Of a stretch of 43,635 bases of DNA, positions 33,588-42,440 are shown piece after piece. The DNA is taken from the NCBI GenBank assembly GCA_031409875.1, contig JANNYB010000078.1, forward strand, positions 1-43,635, given 5' to 3'. Made by a program: the position numbers and the translations under genes. The stretch is from CALMEH01 sp031409875 (lineage in GTDB: Bacteria; Acidobacteriota; Blastocatellia; Pyrinomonadales; Pyrinomonadaceae). The notes under the pieces are model-generated. The model made no database searches. It was given only the letters and a program-made list of their open reading frames with translations, and was not told the origin of the DNA. Within the stretch, counting starts at the first letter, position 1; each line of letters begins with the position of its first letter.

Positions 33588-33983
33588 ATGAAAAATGTTT
33601 TTCGCATCATCAAAAGAAAGAGAAATCTGCGCCGTTTGAGCGCGGTTTGGCTCTGCTTGGTGATTCTGGAACTTTTCTGCCCCGTGATTTGTGAAGAACC
33701 CAATTCAGCGACTCTTCTAAATTCAGCGAATACCGAAATAATCGCTTTGATTACCAAGAATAGCGATTCAGATAAAGCCACAATCTCGACATTAGAGCAA
33801 AACACCGACAACTCAAAACAAAGTAATTGCGATGAGTGTCTGTGCCACGCTAACCCAATCATAAGTTTTAATTTCGTTGATTTGAAAGATTCCTTTGACA
33901 AAGATGAGCCAATTGCTCTCAGCTACGGCGAACTTATTTTAAACTCGCTTCCTCCGCCATTCCAACCGCCAAAACATTCCTAA
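33588..33983 (+). CDS. Small exported Cys-rich protein, first gene of the plus-strand metal operon
   Basis: A protein of 131 residues. A basic start (RIIKRKRNLRRL) and hydrophobic segment (SAVWLCLVILELFCPVIC) look like a signal peptide. The middle is Ser/Asn/Asp-rich, and residues 81-87 form CDECLCH, a compact possible metal site. It ends with SLPPPFQPPKHS. Short proteins of this layout stand before RND metal pumps in other genomes and may be periplasmic metal carriers or sensors; I do not recognise a named domain. A stem-loop follows at 34008-34043, then the outer-membrane factor. No strong ribosome binding site. Confidence 0.65.
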   Translation: MKNVFRIIKRKRNLRRLSAVWLCLVILELFCPVICEEPNSATLLNSANTEIIALITKNSDSDKATISTLEQNTDNSKQSNCDECLCHANPIISFNFVDLKDSFDKDEPIALSYGELILNSLPPPFQPPKHS

Positions 33984-34007
33984 TCAGCACAAATAAAGCC
34001 GAACTAT

Positions 34008-34043
34008 GTAATTATTTCCGCCATTTGGCGCGGAAATAATTAC
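34008..34043. terminator. Perfect 14-bp inverted repeat (terminator or intra-operon processing hairpin)
   Basis: GTAATTATTTCCGC (34008-34021) pairs perfectly with GCGGAAATAATTAC (34030-34043) around an 8-nt loop, followed by GTTTTC. The stem is long and the T-run short, so it could end the short upstream transcript partly and let some RNA continue into the efflux genes. Confidence 0.55.
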
Positions 34044-34125
34044 GTTTTCGGGAAAGTTCTCTTTGTTTTTCAACTGTGAAAGTTGGGAAAGACACTTTGT
34101 AAATGATTTTGATCTAGGAATAATA

Positions 34126-35538
34126 ATGAGATTTTTTACCACCCGCACGAAAGCGTGGTGCGCTCTCCTCTGTTTGTTTGCCGTTTGTGCAACGGGAGTT
34201 AGGGCGCAACAAAACACGGAAGTTTTAGCAAAAAATGAATTTTCGGAAGAAATAGCAACGGAAACCAACGTGCCGAAACCGCTGGTCGTTTCGATTTTGC
34301 CGAATTACTACAACGCGCAGGACGGCATTTCGCTCAATGAACTGATTAAACGCGCCTTGGACGCGAATCTGGATTTGACAGCCGCACGGCTTGAAATCGA
34401 AAAAGCCAAAGCCAGACTCGTGCAAGCGAAACTGCGCCCGAATCCGACGCTCGAATTTGAGCAGCAATCGGGGCGATTAGTCGGAAACGGCGGCGACGGC
34501 AATTTTACCGTCGGTGCGTCTTTGCCGATTGAGATTTACGGCAGACGTGAGGCTCGAATCAATTTCGCCCAGATTGAGATTCAGGCAAGCGAAGCCGAAG
34601 TCCGCAACCGCGAAAGAATTTTAACCAATAACATTTTAACCAATTACGTCGAAGCACTCGGAGCTTTGCGCGAGATTGACACGCTCGAAAAAGTTCTCGA
34701 ACTCGATATGCAGACGACGAAGTTCATCCAGATTCGAGTCAACGAAGGCGATGCTGCACCGCTCGAACTGAATCTTGTGCAAGCGGAAGTCGAGCGTCTG
34801 CGTTCGCGCCGACAATTAGCGGAAGGCAAACTTCAATCATCGTTGACGGGGCTGAAAATGCTCGCCGGAATTGATTTTGATGAACCTCTGAGGCTTCGTG
34901 AACAAATCAATACGGCAGTTTTACCGGCTTTGCCCAAGACACGGGAAGAAGCCGTTGACATTGCATTGAGAAACCGCCCAGATGCTCTTTTGACGAGAAT
35001 CGAAGAACAAGTGGCGACTGCCGGACTGCGGCTTGTTCGCGCCCAGAGCAAACCGGACGTAACCGCTTATACACGCTATTCGCAAGGTCGGTCGGTGATT
35101 GATACGTCAATCGGAAATTTTCCGCAGAACGACCGCAGTTTGACCTTTGGTGTCGCAATCGGCATTCCGATTTTCAACAAAAACCAAGGCGCAAAAACTG
35201 AGGCGGAAATTTCAATTAAACAAGCGCAATCACGGCGCGAATTTGCCGAAAGAGTTATCAGAGGCGAGATTTTATCCGCTTATCAACGCTACGAAGCGGC
35301 AAGTCGGGCGGTTTTGACGTTGGAGATGTCGGCAATTCCGCGCTCGACCGAAAACGTCGAAACTTTCCGACGCATTTATGAAATCGGCGAAATAAAAATT
35401 ACGGATTTGATTGCCGAACAGCGTCGTTTGCTCGATGCCAACCGCGATTTGACCGAAGCCTTGACCGAAAAATATCGCGCCCAAGCCGATTTACAGATTG
35501 CGATGGGAGCAGGCGGACTTTTGCCTGAGCCGAAATAA
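34126..35538 (+). CDS. TolC/CzcC-type outer-membrane efflux protein
   Basis: A protein of 470 residues with a signal peptide (WCALLCLFAVCATGVRA). It has the OEP repeats: ALDANLDLTAARLEIEKAKA with KLRPNPTLEFEQQSG, and LRNRPDALLTRIEEQVATAG with IPIFNKNQGAKTEAEISIKQ. The frame begins at 34063, but ATG 34126 with AGGAA ahead and a proper signal start is preferred. It is about 50 residues shorter than its counterpart at 31054-32616, and the two are only moderately alike, so they are distinct pumps rather than a recent duplication. The adaptor follows 14 bp later. Confidence 0.92.
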   Translation: MRFFTTRTKAWCALLCLFAVCATGVRAQQNTEVLAKNEFSEEIATETNVPKPLVVSILPNYYNAQDGISLNELIKRALDANLDLTAARLEIEKAKARLVQAKLRPNPTLEFEQQSGRLVGNGGDGNFTVGASLPIEIYGRREARINFAQIEIQASEAEVRNRERILTNNILTNYVEALGALREIDTLEKVLELDMQTTKFIQIRVNEGDAAPLELNLVQAEVERLRSRRQLAEGKLQSSLTGLKMLAGIDFDEPLRLREQINTAVLPALPKTREEAVDIALRNRPDALLTRIEEQVATAGLRLVRAQSKPDVTAYTRYSQGRSVIDTSIGNFPQNDRSLTFGVAIGIPIFNKNQGAKTEAEISIKQAQSRREFAERVIRGEILSAYQRYEAASRAVLTLEMSAIPRSTENVETFRRIYEIGEIKITDLIAEQRRLLDANRDLTEALTEKYRAQADLQIAMGAGGLLPEPK

Positions 35539-35552
35539 GGAGTTTTTGAAAA

Positions 35553-37205
35553 ATGAGCGAAAAAATTGAAAAGATTGATATGAAAAAGGAAGTAGAAAAC
35601 GAAGAAAACAACCATCATCAAGCTGATGAAGCCGAGTTAAACCGACTGGAAAATCAGATTGATGAAGACAGCGAAATCAGCGAAGCTCCTGCCAAATCGA
35701 AATTTGCGTGGATTGTAACTGCCGCTTTGATTGGCTTAATTGCAATCATCGGTTTAGGTTGGATAATTTACAAAAGTTCTGCAAAATCAGGCGGTGCAGA
35801 AGAAACGCACAAGCAAGAACCGGGTCATTCAGAAGATGAAAAAGGTAAAGAAGTCAAACTCGAACCGGAATTATTGAATTCTGCCGGACTTGTCACTGAA
35901 GGCGTTACGCAGCGTCCAGCGATTGCGAAACTTTATGTCACGGGTGCAGTCGAACTTAACCCAGAAAAAACCGAAATGGCAACGCCGTTAGTTGGCGGAC
36001 GAATCGAAAACGTCTATTACGGAGTCGGCGATTATGTCAATCAAGGCTCAGTTTTAGCAACTATTTCCAGTCCGCAGCTTGCCCAAATGCACGGCAAAAT
36101 GCACGAAGCCAAAACCCGTTATGAACTGGCAAACAGAAAACTTGAACGGGTAGCAAAACCCGAAAATCGGGTCAGTGTGCTTCAGGCAAAAGCGCGGCTC
36201 GATGAAGCCGAAGCTAATTTGAAGCGTGCTAAAATCCAAGCCGATTCGGGCGTTTCACAAGCGCGAACCAAACTAAATGAAGCGGAAACCAATCTCAAAC
36301 GAGTCAGACGGTTAATTGAACTTGGCGCAGGTGCCGGTAAAGATTTGATTGCCGCTGAAACTACTTACAAAATCGAGCAGAAAAATTTAGAAAGCACGAT
36401 GGCAAACAAAGATGTGATTACTGCCGAAGCTACTTACAAATCCGCTTTAGCTGAATACAATTTTCAAAATAACATCAATCTGAACAAAGAGATCCAGGAA
36501 GCAAAAGCCGAAGTCGAAACCTCCCAAGTAGATTTGCGGCACATCGAAGACGAATTGCGCTCGCTCGGCGTTCCGGTTGACAGCAGCCGTGATGACCATA
36601 CAAAAGATACTTCGCTATTAGCTCTTCGTGCGCCGCTTTCAGGCTTTATTACCGAAAGAAAATTCAACGCCGGAGCAGGAATTGAAGCGGCAGTTCCGAT
36701 TTTTTCCGTCTCGAATTTAGGAACGGTTTACGTCATTGCCAATGTGCCGGAGGCAAATGTCGGAAAACTTTCGATTGGTTCGATTGCTGAAATTAAATCG
36801 CCGACCATCGGCACGATTAACGGACGAATCAGCTACATTGATCCAAGTCTCGATGAAACAACCAGAACGGCGCGGGTTCGTCTGGAAGTTCCGAATTCTA
36901 ATGGTAAATTACGCGCCGGAATGTTCACGGAAGTCGGATTTTACGCCGGAACTTCGGATACGACAGGCGAAGAAATTGTTGTTGCATCTGCCGCCATTCA
37001 GCGGATAGGCGATAAAACAATCGTCTTTGTGCCGCGTGAAGATGAACCCGGAGCATTTGAAGTCCGCGAAGTCGAAATCGGCGGCGAAACCGACGGTTAT
37101 ACTGTCGTCAAAAACGGTTTGAAACTCGGTGAATCAGTCGTTACCAAAGGAAGTTTCACCTTAAAAACACAGCTTGAAAAAGGCGCAATGGGAGACGATC
37201 ACTAA
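35553..37205 (+). CDS. RND adaptor (CzcB/CusB type)
   Basis: A 550-residue periplasmic adaptor. A long acidic cytoplasmic N-terminus (to about residue 45) precedes one membrane helix (IVTAALIGLIAIIGLGWIIY), a His/Glu-rich stretch (EETHKQEPGHSEDEKGKEV) that may bind metal, lipoyl halves VGGRIENVYYGVGDYVNQGS and LRAPLSGFITERKFNAGAGI, a hairpin rich in Lys/Glu/Ala, and barrel domains ending KTQLEKGAMGDDH. It would join CzcA (37254) and the TolC-type protein (34126) into one pump. The ribosome binding site is AAGGAG (35537-35542). The gap to czcA holds the GATTT repeat. Confidence 0.9.
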   Translation: MSEKIEKIDMKKEVENEENNHHQADEAELNRLENQIDEDSEISEAPAKSKFAWIVTAALIGLIAIIGLGWIIYKSSAKSGGAEETHKQEPGHSEDEKGKEVKLEPELLNSAGLVTEGVTQRPAIAKLYVTGAVELNPEKTEMATPLVGGRIENVYYGVGDYVNQGSVLATISSPQLAQMHGKMHEAKTRYELANRKLERVAKPENRVSVLQAKARLDEAEANLKRAKIQADSGVSQARTKLNEAETNLKRVRRLIELGAGAGKDLIAAETTYKIEQKNLESTMANKDVITAEATYKSALAEYNFQNNINLNKEIQEAKAEVETSQVDLRHIEDELRSLGVPVDSSRDDHTKDTSLLALRAPLSGFITERKFNAGAGIEAAVPIFSVSNLGTVYVIANVPEANVGKLSIGSIAEIKSPTIGTINGRISYIDPSLDETTRTARVRLEVPNSNGKLRAGMFTEVGFYAGTSDTTGEEIVVASAAIQRIGDKTIVFVPREDEPGAFEVREVEIGGETDGYTVVKNGLKLGESVVTKGSFTLKTQLEKGAMGDDH

Positions 37206-37208
37206 TTC

Positions 37209-37241
37209 GATTTTAGATTTTAGATTTCGGATTTTGGATTG
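37209..37241. repeat. GATTT-type low-complexity repeat before czcA
   Basis: The stretch between the adaptor stop and czcA is built of GATTTTAGATTTTA and GATTTCGGATTTTG units. It is the same type of element as at 30396-30423. It displaces the ribosome binding site of czcA, which is poor. Confidence 0.65.
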
Positions 37242-37253
37242 AAAAAAGATTTT

Positions 37254-40200
37254 ATGATAAATGCACTGATTAGATTTTCGATTGCACAAAAAATGGTCGT
37301 CTTGTTGCTTGTCCTGATTATGGCAGCGGCAGGCGCGTATAGTTTGATAAATTTGCCGATTGATGCTGTGCCGGACGTAACAAATGTCCAAGTTCAAGTA
37401 TTAACATCTGCGCCGTCGCTCGCTCCTTTAGAAATTGAACGGCAAATTACTTTTCCGGTTGAAGTGGCGATGTCGGGCATTCCGGGCGTTGAAGAAATTC
37501 GTTCGGTGTCGAAGTTCGGCATCTCGAATGTAACGATTGTTTTTGAAGAATCTACCGATATTTACTTTGCGCGTCAGCTAATCCTCGAACGAATGGCGAC
37601 GGCGCGGGAACAGATTCCGCCCGGGATCGGTGCGCCCGAAATGGGTCCGATTGCGACGGGTCTGGGCGAAATTTATCAATACGAAGTCAAAGCCGAACCG
37701 GGCAGCAATTATTCGGCGACCGATCTGCGGACGATTCACGATTGGAGCATTCGACGGCAGTTGATGGGCGTTCCGGGCGTAACGGAAGTCAATTCGCACG
37801 GCGGTTTCGGCAAACAATATGAAGTCCGGCTCTCGCCCGAAAAACTGCAAAGTTACGGTTTGAGTTTGAGCGATGTTCACGATGCCGTGATGAAAAATAA
37901 CTCGACGGTCGGCGGCGGCTATATCGAAAAAGGTGCGGAACAATATCTTTTACGCGGTGTCGGTTTGGTCGAAAAAATGGAGGACATCACTAACATTGTT
38001 GTCAAAACCGGCAAAGAAGGCGTTCCGATTTTTGTTAAAGATCTAGGCGAAATTGTCGAAGGTCAAAGTATTCGGCAAGGCGCGGTTTCAACCAACGGCG
38101 AAGGCGAAATTGTTTCGGGAATGGCAATTATGCTGAAAGGCGAAAATTCCCGTGTGGTTGCCGAACGAGTCAAGTTGAAAATTGAAGAAATCCGCAAAAC
38201 TCTGCCAAAAGGCGTAACGATTGAGCCATTTTATGACCGCACGGAACTTGTGCAAAGAGCAATTTCGACTGTTGAAACAAACTTAATCGAAGGCGCATTA
38301 TTGGTTATTTTCGTCTTGCTTTTGCTGCTCGGAAACTGGCGCGGTGCGTTGCTCGTGGCGACGATAATTCCGCTTTCGATGTTGTTTGCGGCGATTCTGA
38401 TGCGTATTTTCAATGTATCGGGAAACTTGATGAGTTTAGGTGCGCTTGATTTCGGTTTAATCGTTGACGGCGCAGTCGTGATGGTCGAAAACGTCGTTCG
38501 TCGTCGTGCCGAAGCCCAGCACCAAAATTCACGCGAACCGCCGGAACGGACGATTTTAGAAGCGTGTTTGGAAGTAGCGCGTCCCGTAGTTTTCGCGGTG
38601 GCGATTATTGCGATTGTTTATTTGCCGATTCTTTCACTTCGCGGAATTGAAGGAAAAATGTTCGTGCCAATGGCTTTGACGGTGATTTTCGCACTTTTGG
38701 GTTCGCTGATTTTGAGTCTGACTTATGTTCCCGCGATGCTTGCCTTGATTTTACTCGGCAATGTTTCGGAAAAAGAAAGTTTTCTGATTCGTTGGGCAAA
38801 GCAAATTTACAAACCTGCGCTCGCTTTTGTAATGAAATTTCGCGCCCAAGTTTTAGCGATTGCAGTCGCCACAGTTTTAATTTCAGGTGCGATTTTTCCG
38901 TATCTTGGCGGTGAATTTATTCCGCGACTTGATGAAGGCGATATTTTAATCGAAGCCATTCTGCTGCCGAGTGTTTCGCTCAATCAATCAATGAAGGTAA
39001 CGACTGAAATTGAAAAATCTTTAAAAGTTTTTCCTGAAGTCAAAACCATTGTTTCCAAATGCGGCGCACCGGCAGTTGCGACGGATTCGATGAGTTTGAA
39101 TCAATGCGATGTTTTCGTGATGCTCAATCCGATTGGAGAGTGGAAATCGGGAATGACGAAAGAAGAATTGATTGAGAAAATGTCGAAAAAATTGGAAGCG
39201 GAAGTTCCGGGCGCGGCTTCGTTCGGGTTTATGCAGCCGATTGAAATGCGCGTCAACGAACTGATTGCCGGAACACGCGGCGATGTCGCCATCAAACTTT
39301 TCGGCGATGATTTACAGGTTTTGGCAGATAAAGGCGAAGAAATTGAGAAGGTTTTAGCGAAAATAAACGGCGCGGAAGAAACGAAAGCCGAAGTTACGAC
39401 CGGACTTCCGCAATTGCAGGTCAAACCCGACCGCGCCGCGATTGCGCGTTACGGTTTGAACGTCGAAGATGTCAACGAACTTGTCGAAGCAATTTTCGCG
39501 GGCAAAAAAGCGGGCGAAGTTTTTGAAGGCGAACAGCGTTTCGACATTGTTCTGCGCCTCAACGAAAACGCCAGCAAAACAGTTGATTCGGTTCGCGCTT
39601 TAACTTTAACTTCGCCGACCGGACAGCGTGTTCCGCTCGCGCAAGTTGCCGATATTTCTTTAGTTGAAGGCGCGGCGCAAATTTCGCGTGAAGCAACTCG
39701 CCGAAGAATCGTTGTTTCAACCAATGTCCGCGACCGCGATATTGCGAGTTTTGTCCAAGAAGCAAAGGAAAAAATCGGGAAAGAGGTGCAACTTCCGCCG
39801 GGTTATTATCTGCAATGGGGCGGCGCATTTGAAAATCTCGAACGCGCTACGGGAACGCTTTTAATCGTTGTGCCAATTGCACTTTTTCTAATTTTTGTGA
39901 TGCTTTTTTCGACCTTTAATTCGGTCAAACAAGCCTTGTTTATCTACACCGGAATTCCATTTGCGATTGTCGGCGGCGTGATTGCGCTTGCCTTACGCGG
40001 AATGCCGTTTTCGATTTCTGCCGGAGTCGGATTTATCGCATTATTCGGCGTTGCCGTGCTAAATGGTGTCGTGATGGTCAGCTTTATCAATCATCTGCGC
40101 GAAGAAGGAAAATCCGTCATTGATGCGGTCAACGAAGGCGCAATGACACGACTCAGACCTGTTTTAATGACCGCGCTTGTCGCAAGTTTAGGCTTTATTC

Positions 40201-40364
40201 CGATGGCTCTGGCAACATCGGCTGGCGCGGAAGTTCAAAGACCTTTGGCAACGGTTGTGATCGGCGGTTTGATAACGTCAACTTTATTAACACTTTTGAT
40301 TTTGCCGACGCTTTACGCTTGGTTTGAAAAAGACATCGAAGGAGAATTTACGGAGGAAGATTAA
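37254..40364 (+). CDS. czcA: CzcA-type heavy-metal efflux RND pump
   Basis: A proton-driven inner-membrane pump of 1036 residues. It begins MINALIRFSIAQKMVVLLLV, then NLPIDAVPDVTNVQVQVLTS, the CzcA hallmark. TM4 reads LDFGLIVDGAVVMVENVVRR, matching the HME-RND proton-relay motif DFGxxxDGAVVxVEN, typical of Zn/Co/Cd pumps. The second half ends with VVIGGLITSTLLTLLILPTL. A TTG-initiated longer frame exists, but ATG 37254 is preferred. The PII-like gene follows 6 bp later and a CDF gene further on, supporting divalent cation efflux. Exact ion specificity cannot be read. Confidence 0.93.
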   Translation: MINALIRFSIAQKMVVLLLVLIMAAAGAYSLINLPIDAVPDVTNVQVQVLTSAPSLAPLEIERQITFPVEVAMSGIPGVEEIRSVSKFGISNVTIVFEESTDIYFARQLILERMATAREQIPPGIGAPEMGPIATGLGEIYQYEVKAEPGSNYSATDLRTIHDWSIRRQLMGVPGVTEVNSHGGFGKQYEVRLSPEKLQSYGLSLSDVHDAVMKNNSTVGGGYIEKGAEQYLLRGVGLVEKMEDITNIVVKTGKEGVPIFVKDLGEIVEGQSIRQGAVSTNGEGEIVSGMAIMLKGENSRVVAERVKLKIEEIRKTLPKGVTIEPFYDRTELVQRAISTVETNLIEGALLVIFVLLLLLGNWRGALLVATIIPLSMLFAAILMRIFNVSGNLMSLGALDFGLIVDGAVVMVENVVRRRAEAQHQNSREPPERTILEACLEVARPVVFAVAIIAIVYLPILSLRGIEGKMFVPMALTVIFALLGSLILSLTYVPAMLALILLGNVSEKESFLIRWAKQIYKPALAFVMKFRAQVLAIAVATVLISGAIFPYLGGEFIPRLDEGDILIEAILLPSVSLNQSMKVTTEIEKSLKVFPEVKTIVSKCGAPAVATDSMSLNQCDVFVMLNPIGEWKSGMTKEELIEKMSKKLEAEVPGAASFGFMQPIEMRVNELIAGTRGDVAIKLFGDDLQVLADKGEEIEKVLAKINGAEETKAEVTTGLPQLQVKPDRAAIARYGLNVEDVNELVEAIFAGKKAGEVFEGEQRFDIVLRLNENASKTVDSVRALTLTSPTGQRVPLAQVADISLVEGAAQISREATRRRIVVSTNVRDRDIASFVQEAKEKIGKEVQLPPGYYLQWGGAFENLERATGTLLIVVPIALFLIFVMLFSTFNSVKQALFIYTGIPFAIVGGVIALALRGMPFSISAGVGFIALFGVAVLNGVVMVSFINHLREEGKSVIDAVNEGAMTRLRPVLMTALVASLGFIPMALATSAGAEVQRPLATVVIGGLITSTLLTLLILPTLYAWFEKDIEGEFTEED

Positions 40365-40370
40365 CGAGAT

Positions 40371-40670
40371 ATGAAACTTATAACAGCCATTGTGCGCCCA
40401 TTTACGCTCGATAAAATCGTCGTTGCGCTCGAAGAAATTGAAGGTTTTCCCGGCATCACGGTAATGGAAGCCGAAGGTTTCGGACAGCGTTTGCGGGCAA
40501 ATTCATACGATGCACTCAGTCCGTTCAAGGAAAAAAAGCGGATTGAGATTGCCTGTAATGATGAGATGGTCGAACAAATAGTTTCGGCAATTCGCATCCA
40601 CGCACACACCGGCAAAAAAGGCGATGGAATAATTTTTATTTTGCCGATTGATAACGCCGTCTTGATTTGA
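40371..40670 (+). CDS. PII-like signalling protein linked to CzcA
   Basis: A protein of 99 residues. The N-terminus MKLITAIVRPFTLDKIVVAL and VMEAEGFGQRLR follow PII (GlnB) strands 1-2, and the C-terminal block HTGKKGDGIIFIL nearly matches PII signature 2 (the K/R after GDG is Ile). The T-loop is much shortened: after GFGQRLRANSYDA the chain goes straight to KRIEIACND, without the uridylylated Tyr or the usual YRGAEY. It therefore belongs to the PII-like group found beside transporters, not the classical nitrogen sensor. It probably binds a small molecule or metal and modulates the pump. It starts 6 bp after czcA. Confidence 0.82.
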   Translation: MKLITAIVRPFTLDKIVVALEEIEGFPGITVMEAEGFGQRLRANSYDALSPFKEKKRIEIACNDEMVEQIVSAIRIHAHTGKKGDGIIFILPIDNAVLI

Positions 40671-40897
40671 TGTTGGAAAAAGTTATGTTTTTGCAATTTC
40701 TGACCGAACATCAGGGACATATTTTAATTAGAATTACCGTAGTCGTGGTGATGTTTTTAGGCTTTTTATTTCTATTCGGACATTTCAACCGAAAACGGAC
40801 AAAAATCAAATTGGAAGACAAGGAGATTCTTAATTTCAACGAATTGGCAAAACGAAAAAACAAAAAGCGATGGAGCAAGGGCGGAAGGAGAAAATAA
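40670..40897 (+). CDS. Small single-helix membrane protein
   Basis: About 75 residues. One membrane helix (LIRITVVVVMFLGFLFLFGH) is followed by a very basic cytoplasmic tail (KRKNKKRWSKGGRRK). ATG 40670 shares one base with the PII-like stop (TGATG), a coupled start; ATG 40685 (MFLQFL), with GGA in front, is an alternative. Its stop overlaps the next ATG (TAATG). No family recognised; the tight packing suggests a part of the efflux complex. Confidence 0.65.
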   Translation: MLEKVMFLQFLTEHQGHILIRITVVVVMFLGFLFLFGHFNRKRTKIKLEDKEILNFNELAKRKNKKRWSKGGRRK

Positions 40898-41067
40898 TGC
40901 ACGAACCCGTAAATTACGATTATGTCTGGCTTTTCCTAATCGGCGGAATTATATTGTGTGGTTTATTGATTTTCATTTCGCCGAAACTGATGAACTTTTT
41001 AGATAAATGGATTGATGGAAAAAATCAAAAAACCGAAGAAATAAAAAAGGATATGAGGGGAAAATAA
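40897..41067 (+). CDS. Small membrane protein
   Basis: A protein of 56 residues with one central helix (WLFLIGGIILCGLLIFISPK) and a charged, Lys-rich end (DGKNQKTEEIKKDMRGK). A good ribosome binding site (AGGAG) lies before ATG 40897. Its stop abuts the CDF start. With the preceding gene it forms a pair of tiny membrane proteins between the PII-like gene and the cation transporter. Function unknown. Confidence 0.65.
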   Translation: MHEPVNYDYVWLFLIGGIILCGLLIFISPKLMNFLDKWIDGKNQKTEEIKKDMRGK

Positions 41068-41964
41068 ATGGGAGATTCACATGGTCACGTTACAAGCGCA
41101 GGTTCGCGTAACAAGAAAAGTTTGGCAATCGTTTTCGGATTGACCTCTTTTTATCTAATCGTCGAAATTATCGGCGGATTTTGGACGGGAAGCCTTGCGC
41201 TGCTCGCCGATGCCGGGCATATGTTGACGGACGTTGCCGGAGTTGGACTGGCACTTTTGGCGATTTGGTTTGCCGAAAAACCCGCTTCGCCGGAGAGGAC
41301 TTACGGCTATTATCGCGTTGAAATTCTGGCAGCTTTAACCAATGCCGTCGTGTTGATTCTGATTTCGCTGTATATTCTTTACGAAGCCTACGAGCGTTTT
41401 AGAAATCCGCCGGAAGTGCAAAGCGCAACGATGATCGGTGTCGCAGTTGTTGGCTTGATTATCAATTTAATCGGCGTTTACGTTCTGCGTTCAGGTTCAA
41501 GCGAAAGTCTGAATATGAAAGGTGCGTATTTTGAAGTTTTGTCCGATATGCTCACTTCAATCGGCGTGATTATCGCCGGAATAATTATGCTGACGACCGG
41601 CTGGTATTACGCCGATCCGATAATTTCAGCGGGCATCGGTTTGTTTATTTTGCCTCGCACTTGGGCGTTGCTCAGAGATGCCGTCGGTGTTTTGATCGAA
41701 GGCACGCCGTCGGATGTTGATTTACCGAAACTGCGCGAAAGTTTGGGAAAAATCGAAGGCGTTGCCGGAATTCACGATTTGCACGTTTGGAGTCTGACTT
41801 CAGGTGTGAATGCGATGAGCGTTCACGCGGTTTTAGCCGAAAAAGCTGAACATGACGATGTGCTGGCACGAGTTCACGAACACGCGACGGAAAATTTCAA
41901 AATTTCCCACGTTACTGTGCAAACCGAACGCGGCGATTTTGCAACGCACGAAACGCATTTATAG
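41068..41964 (+). CDS. czcD: Cation diffusion facilitator (CzcD-like)
   Basis: A protein of 298 residues. Six membrane helices and a C-terminal cytoplasmic domain fit the CDF family, which exports Zn2+, Co2+ or Cd2+ from cytoplasm to periplasm in exchange for protons. The TM2 site is LLADAGHMLTDVAG with His 51 and Asp 55. The TM5 site is GAYFEVLSDMLTS, with Glu 156 where many CzcD proteins have His, and Asp 160. The N-terminal His-rich loop is very short (GDSHGHV), and the C-terminal domain has HDLHVWSLTSG. GAGGGG precedes the start. It loads the periplasm from which the RND pumps would extrude metal. Confidence 0.92.
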   Translation: MGDSHGHVTSAGSRNKKSLAIVFGLTSFYLIVEIIGGFWTGSLALLADAGHMLTDVAGVGLALLAIWFAEKPASPERTYGYYRVEILAALTNAVVLILISLYILYEAYERFRNPPEVQSATMIGVAVVGLIINLIGVYVLRSGSSESLNMKGAYFEVLSDMLTSIGVIIAGIIMLTTGWYYADPIISAGIGLFILPRTWALLRDAVGVLIEGTPSDVDLPKLRESLGKIEGVAGIHDLHVWSLTSGVNAMSVHAVLAEKAEHDDVLARVHEHATENFKISHVTVQTERGDFATHETHL

Positions 41965-41980
41965 AAAATTTGAGAAAAAA

Positions 41981-42433
41981 ATGGAAGACACGAAACCAAT
42001 TAGTGAGATTCAAAAGACAAAACTATACGAGTTTTTGCCGTATCTGGCGTGGATAATCGCTTTAGTGGCAACCGTCGGCAGTTTGTTTTTTAGTGAAGTG
42101 ATGCAGTTGCCGCCGTGCGTTTTGTGCTGGTATCAACGAATTGCGATGTATCCGCTTGTTGTCGTTATCGGCGCGGGAATTATTATGCGTGATACGAAAT
42201 TGAAAAGTTACGCTTTGCCATTGAGTTTAATTGGTCTAGCGATTTCGATTTATCACAATTTACTTTATTACGGCATTCTTCCCGAAAGCATTGCGCCATG
42301 CACGCAAGGAATTTCCTGCACGACCGTGCAGTTCCAATGGCTCGGATTTATCACGATTCCGCTGATGGCTCTGACGGCTTTTATCGGTATCAGTTTGTGT
42401 CTTTTGTTCTCTAAAACGGAAAAAGGGAAATAA
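41981..42433 (+). CDS. Disulfide bond formation protein DsbB/BdbC family
   Basis: A 150-residue quinone-coupled thiol oxidase of the inner membrane that re-oxidises a DsbA-type partner. Four hydrophobic helices are visible. The catalytic pairs are C46-x2-C49 (PPCVLCWYQRIAMYPL) and C107-x5-C113 (PCTQGISCTT). The longer frame starts inside the CDF gene; ATG 41981 with GAGAAAAAAA ahead is preferred. It is followed 7 bp later by the DsbA-like gene, and the two form a pair. Confidence 0.9.
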   Translation: MEDTKPISEIQKTKLYEFLPYLAWIIALVATVGSLFFSEVMQLPPCVLCWYQRIAMYPLVVVIGAGIIMRDTKLKSYALPLSLIGLAISIYHNLLYYGILPESIAPCTQGISCTTVQFQWLGFITIPLMALTAFIGISLCLLFSKTEKGK

Positions 42434-42440
42434 AAAAATT

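Noticed and set aside
41068..41964. Glu in place of His in the TM5 metal site of the CDF protein as a novelty
   Set aside because: As far as I recall such Glu variants are common in some CDF clades, so it is mentioned only in the annotation.
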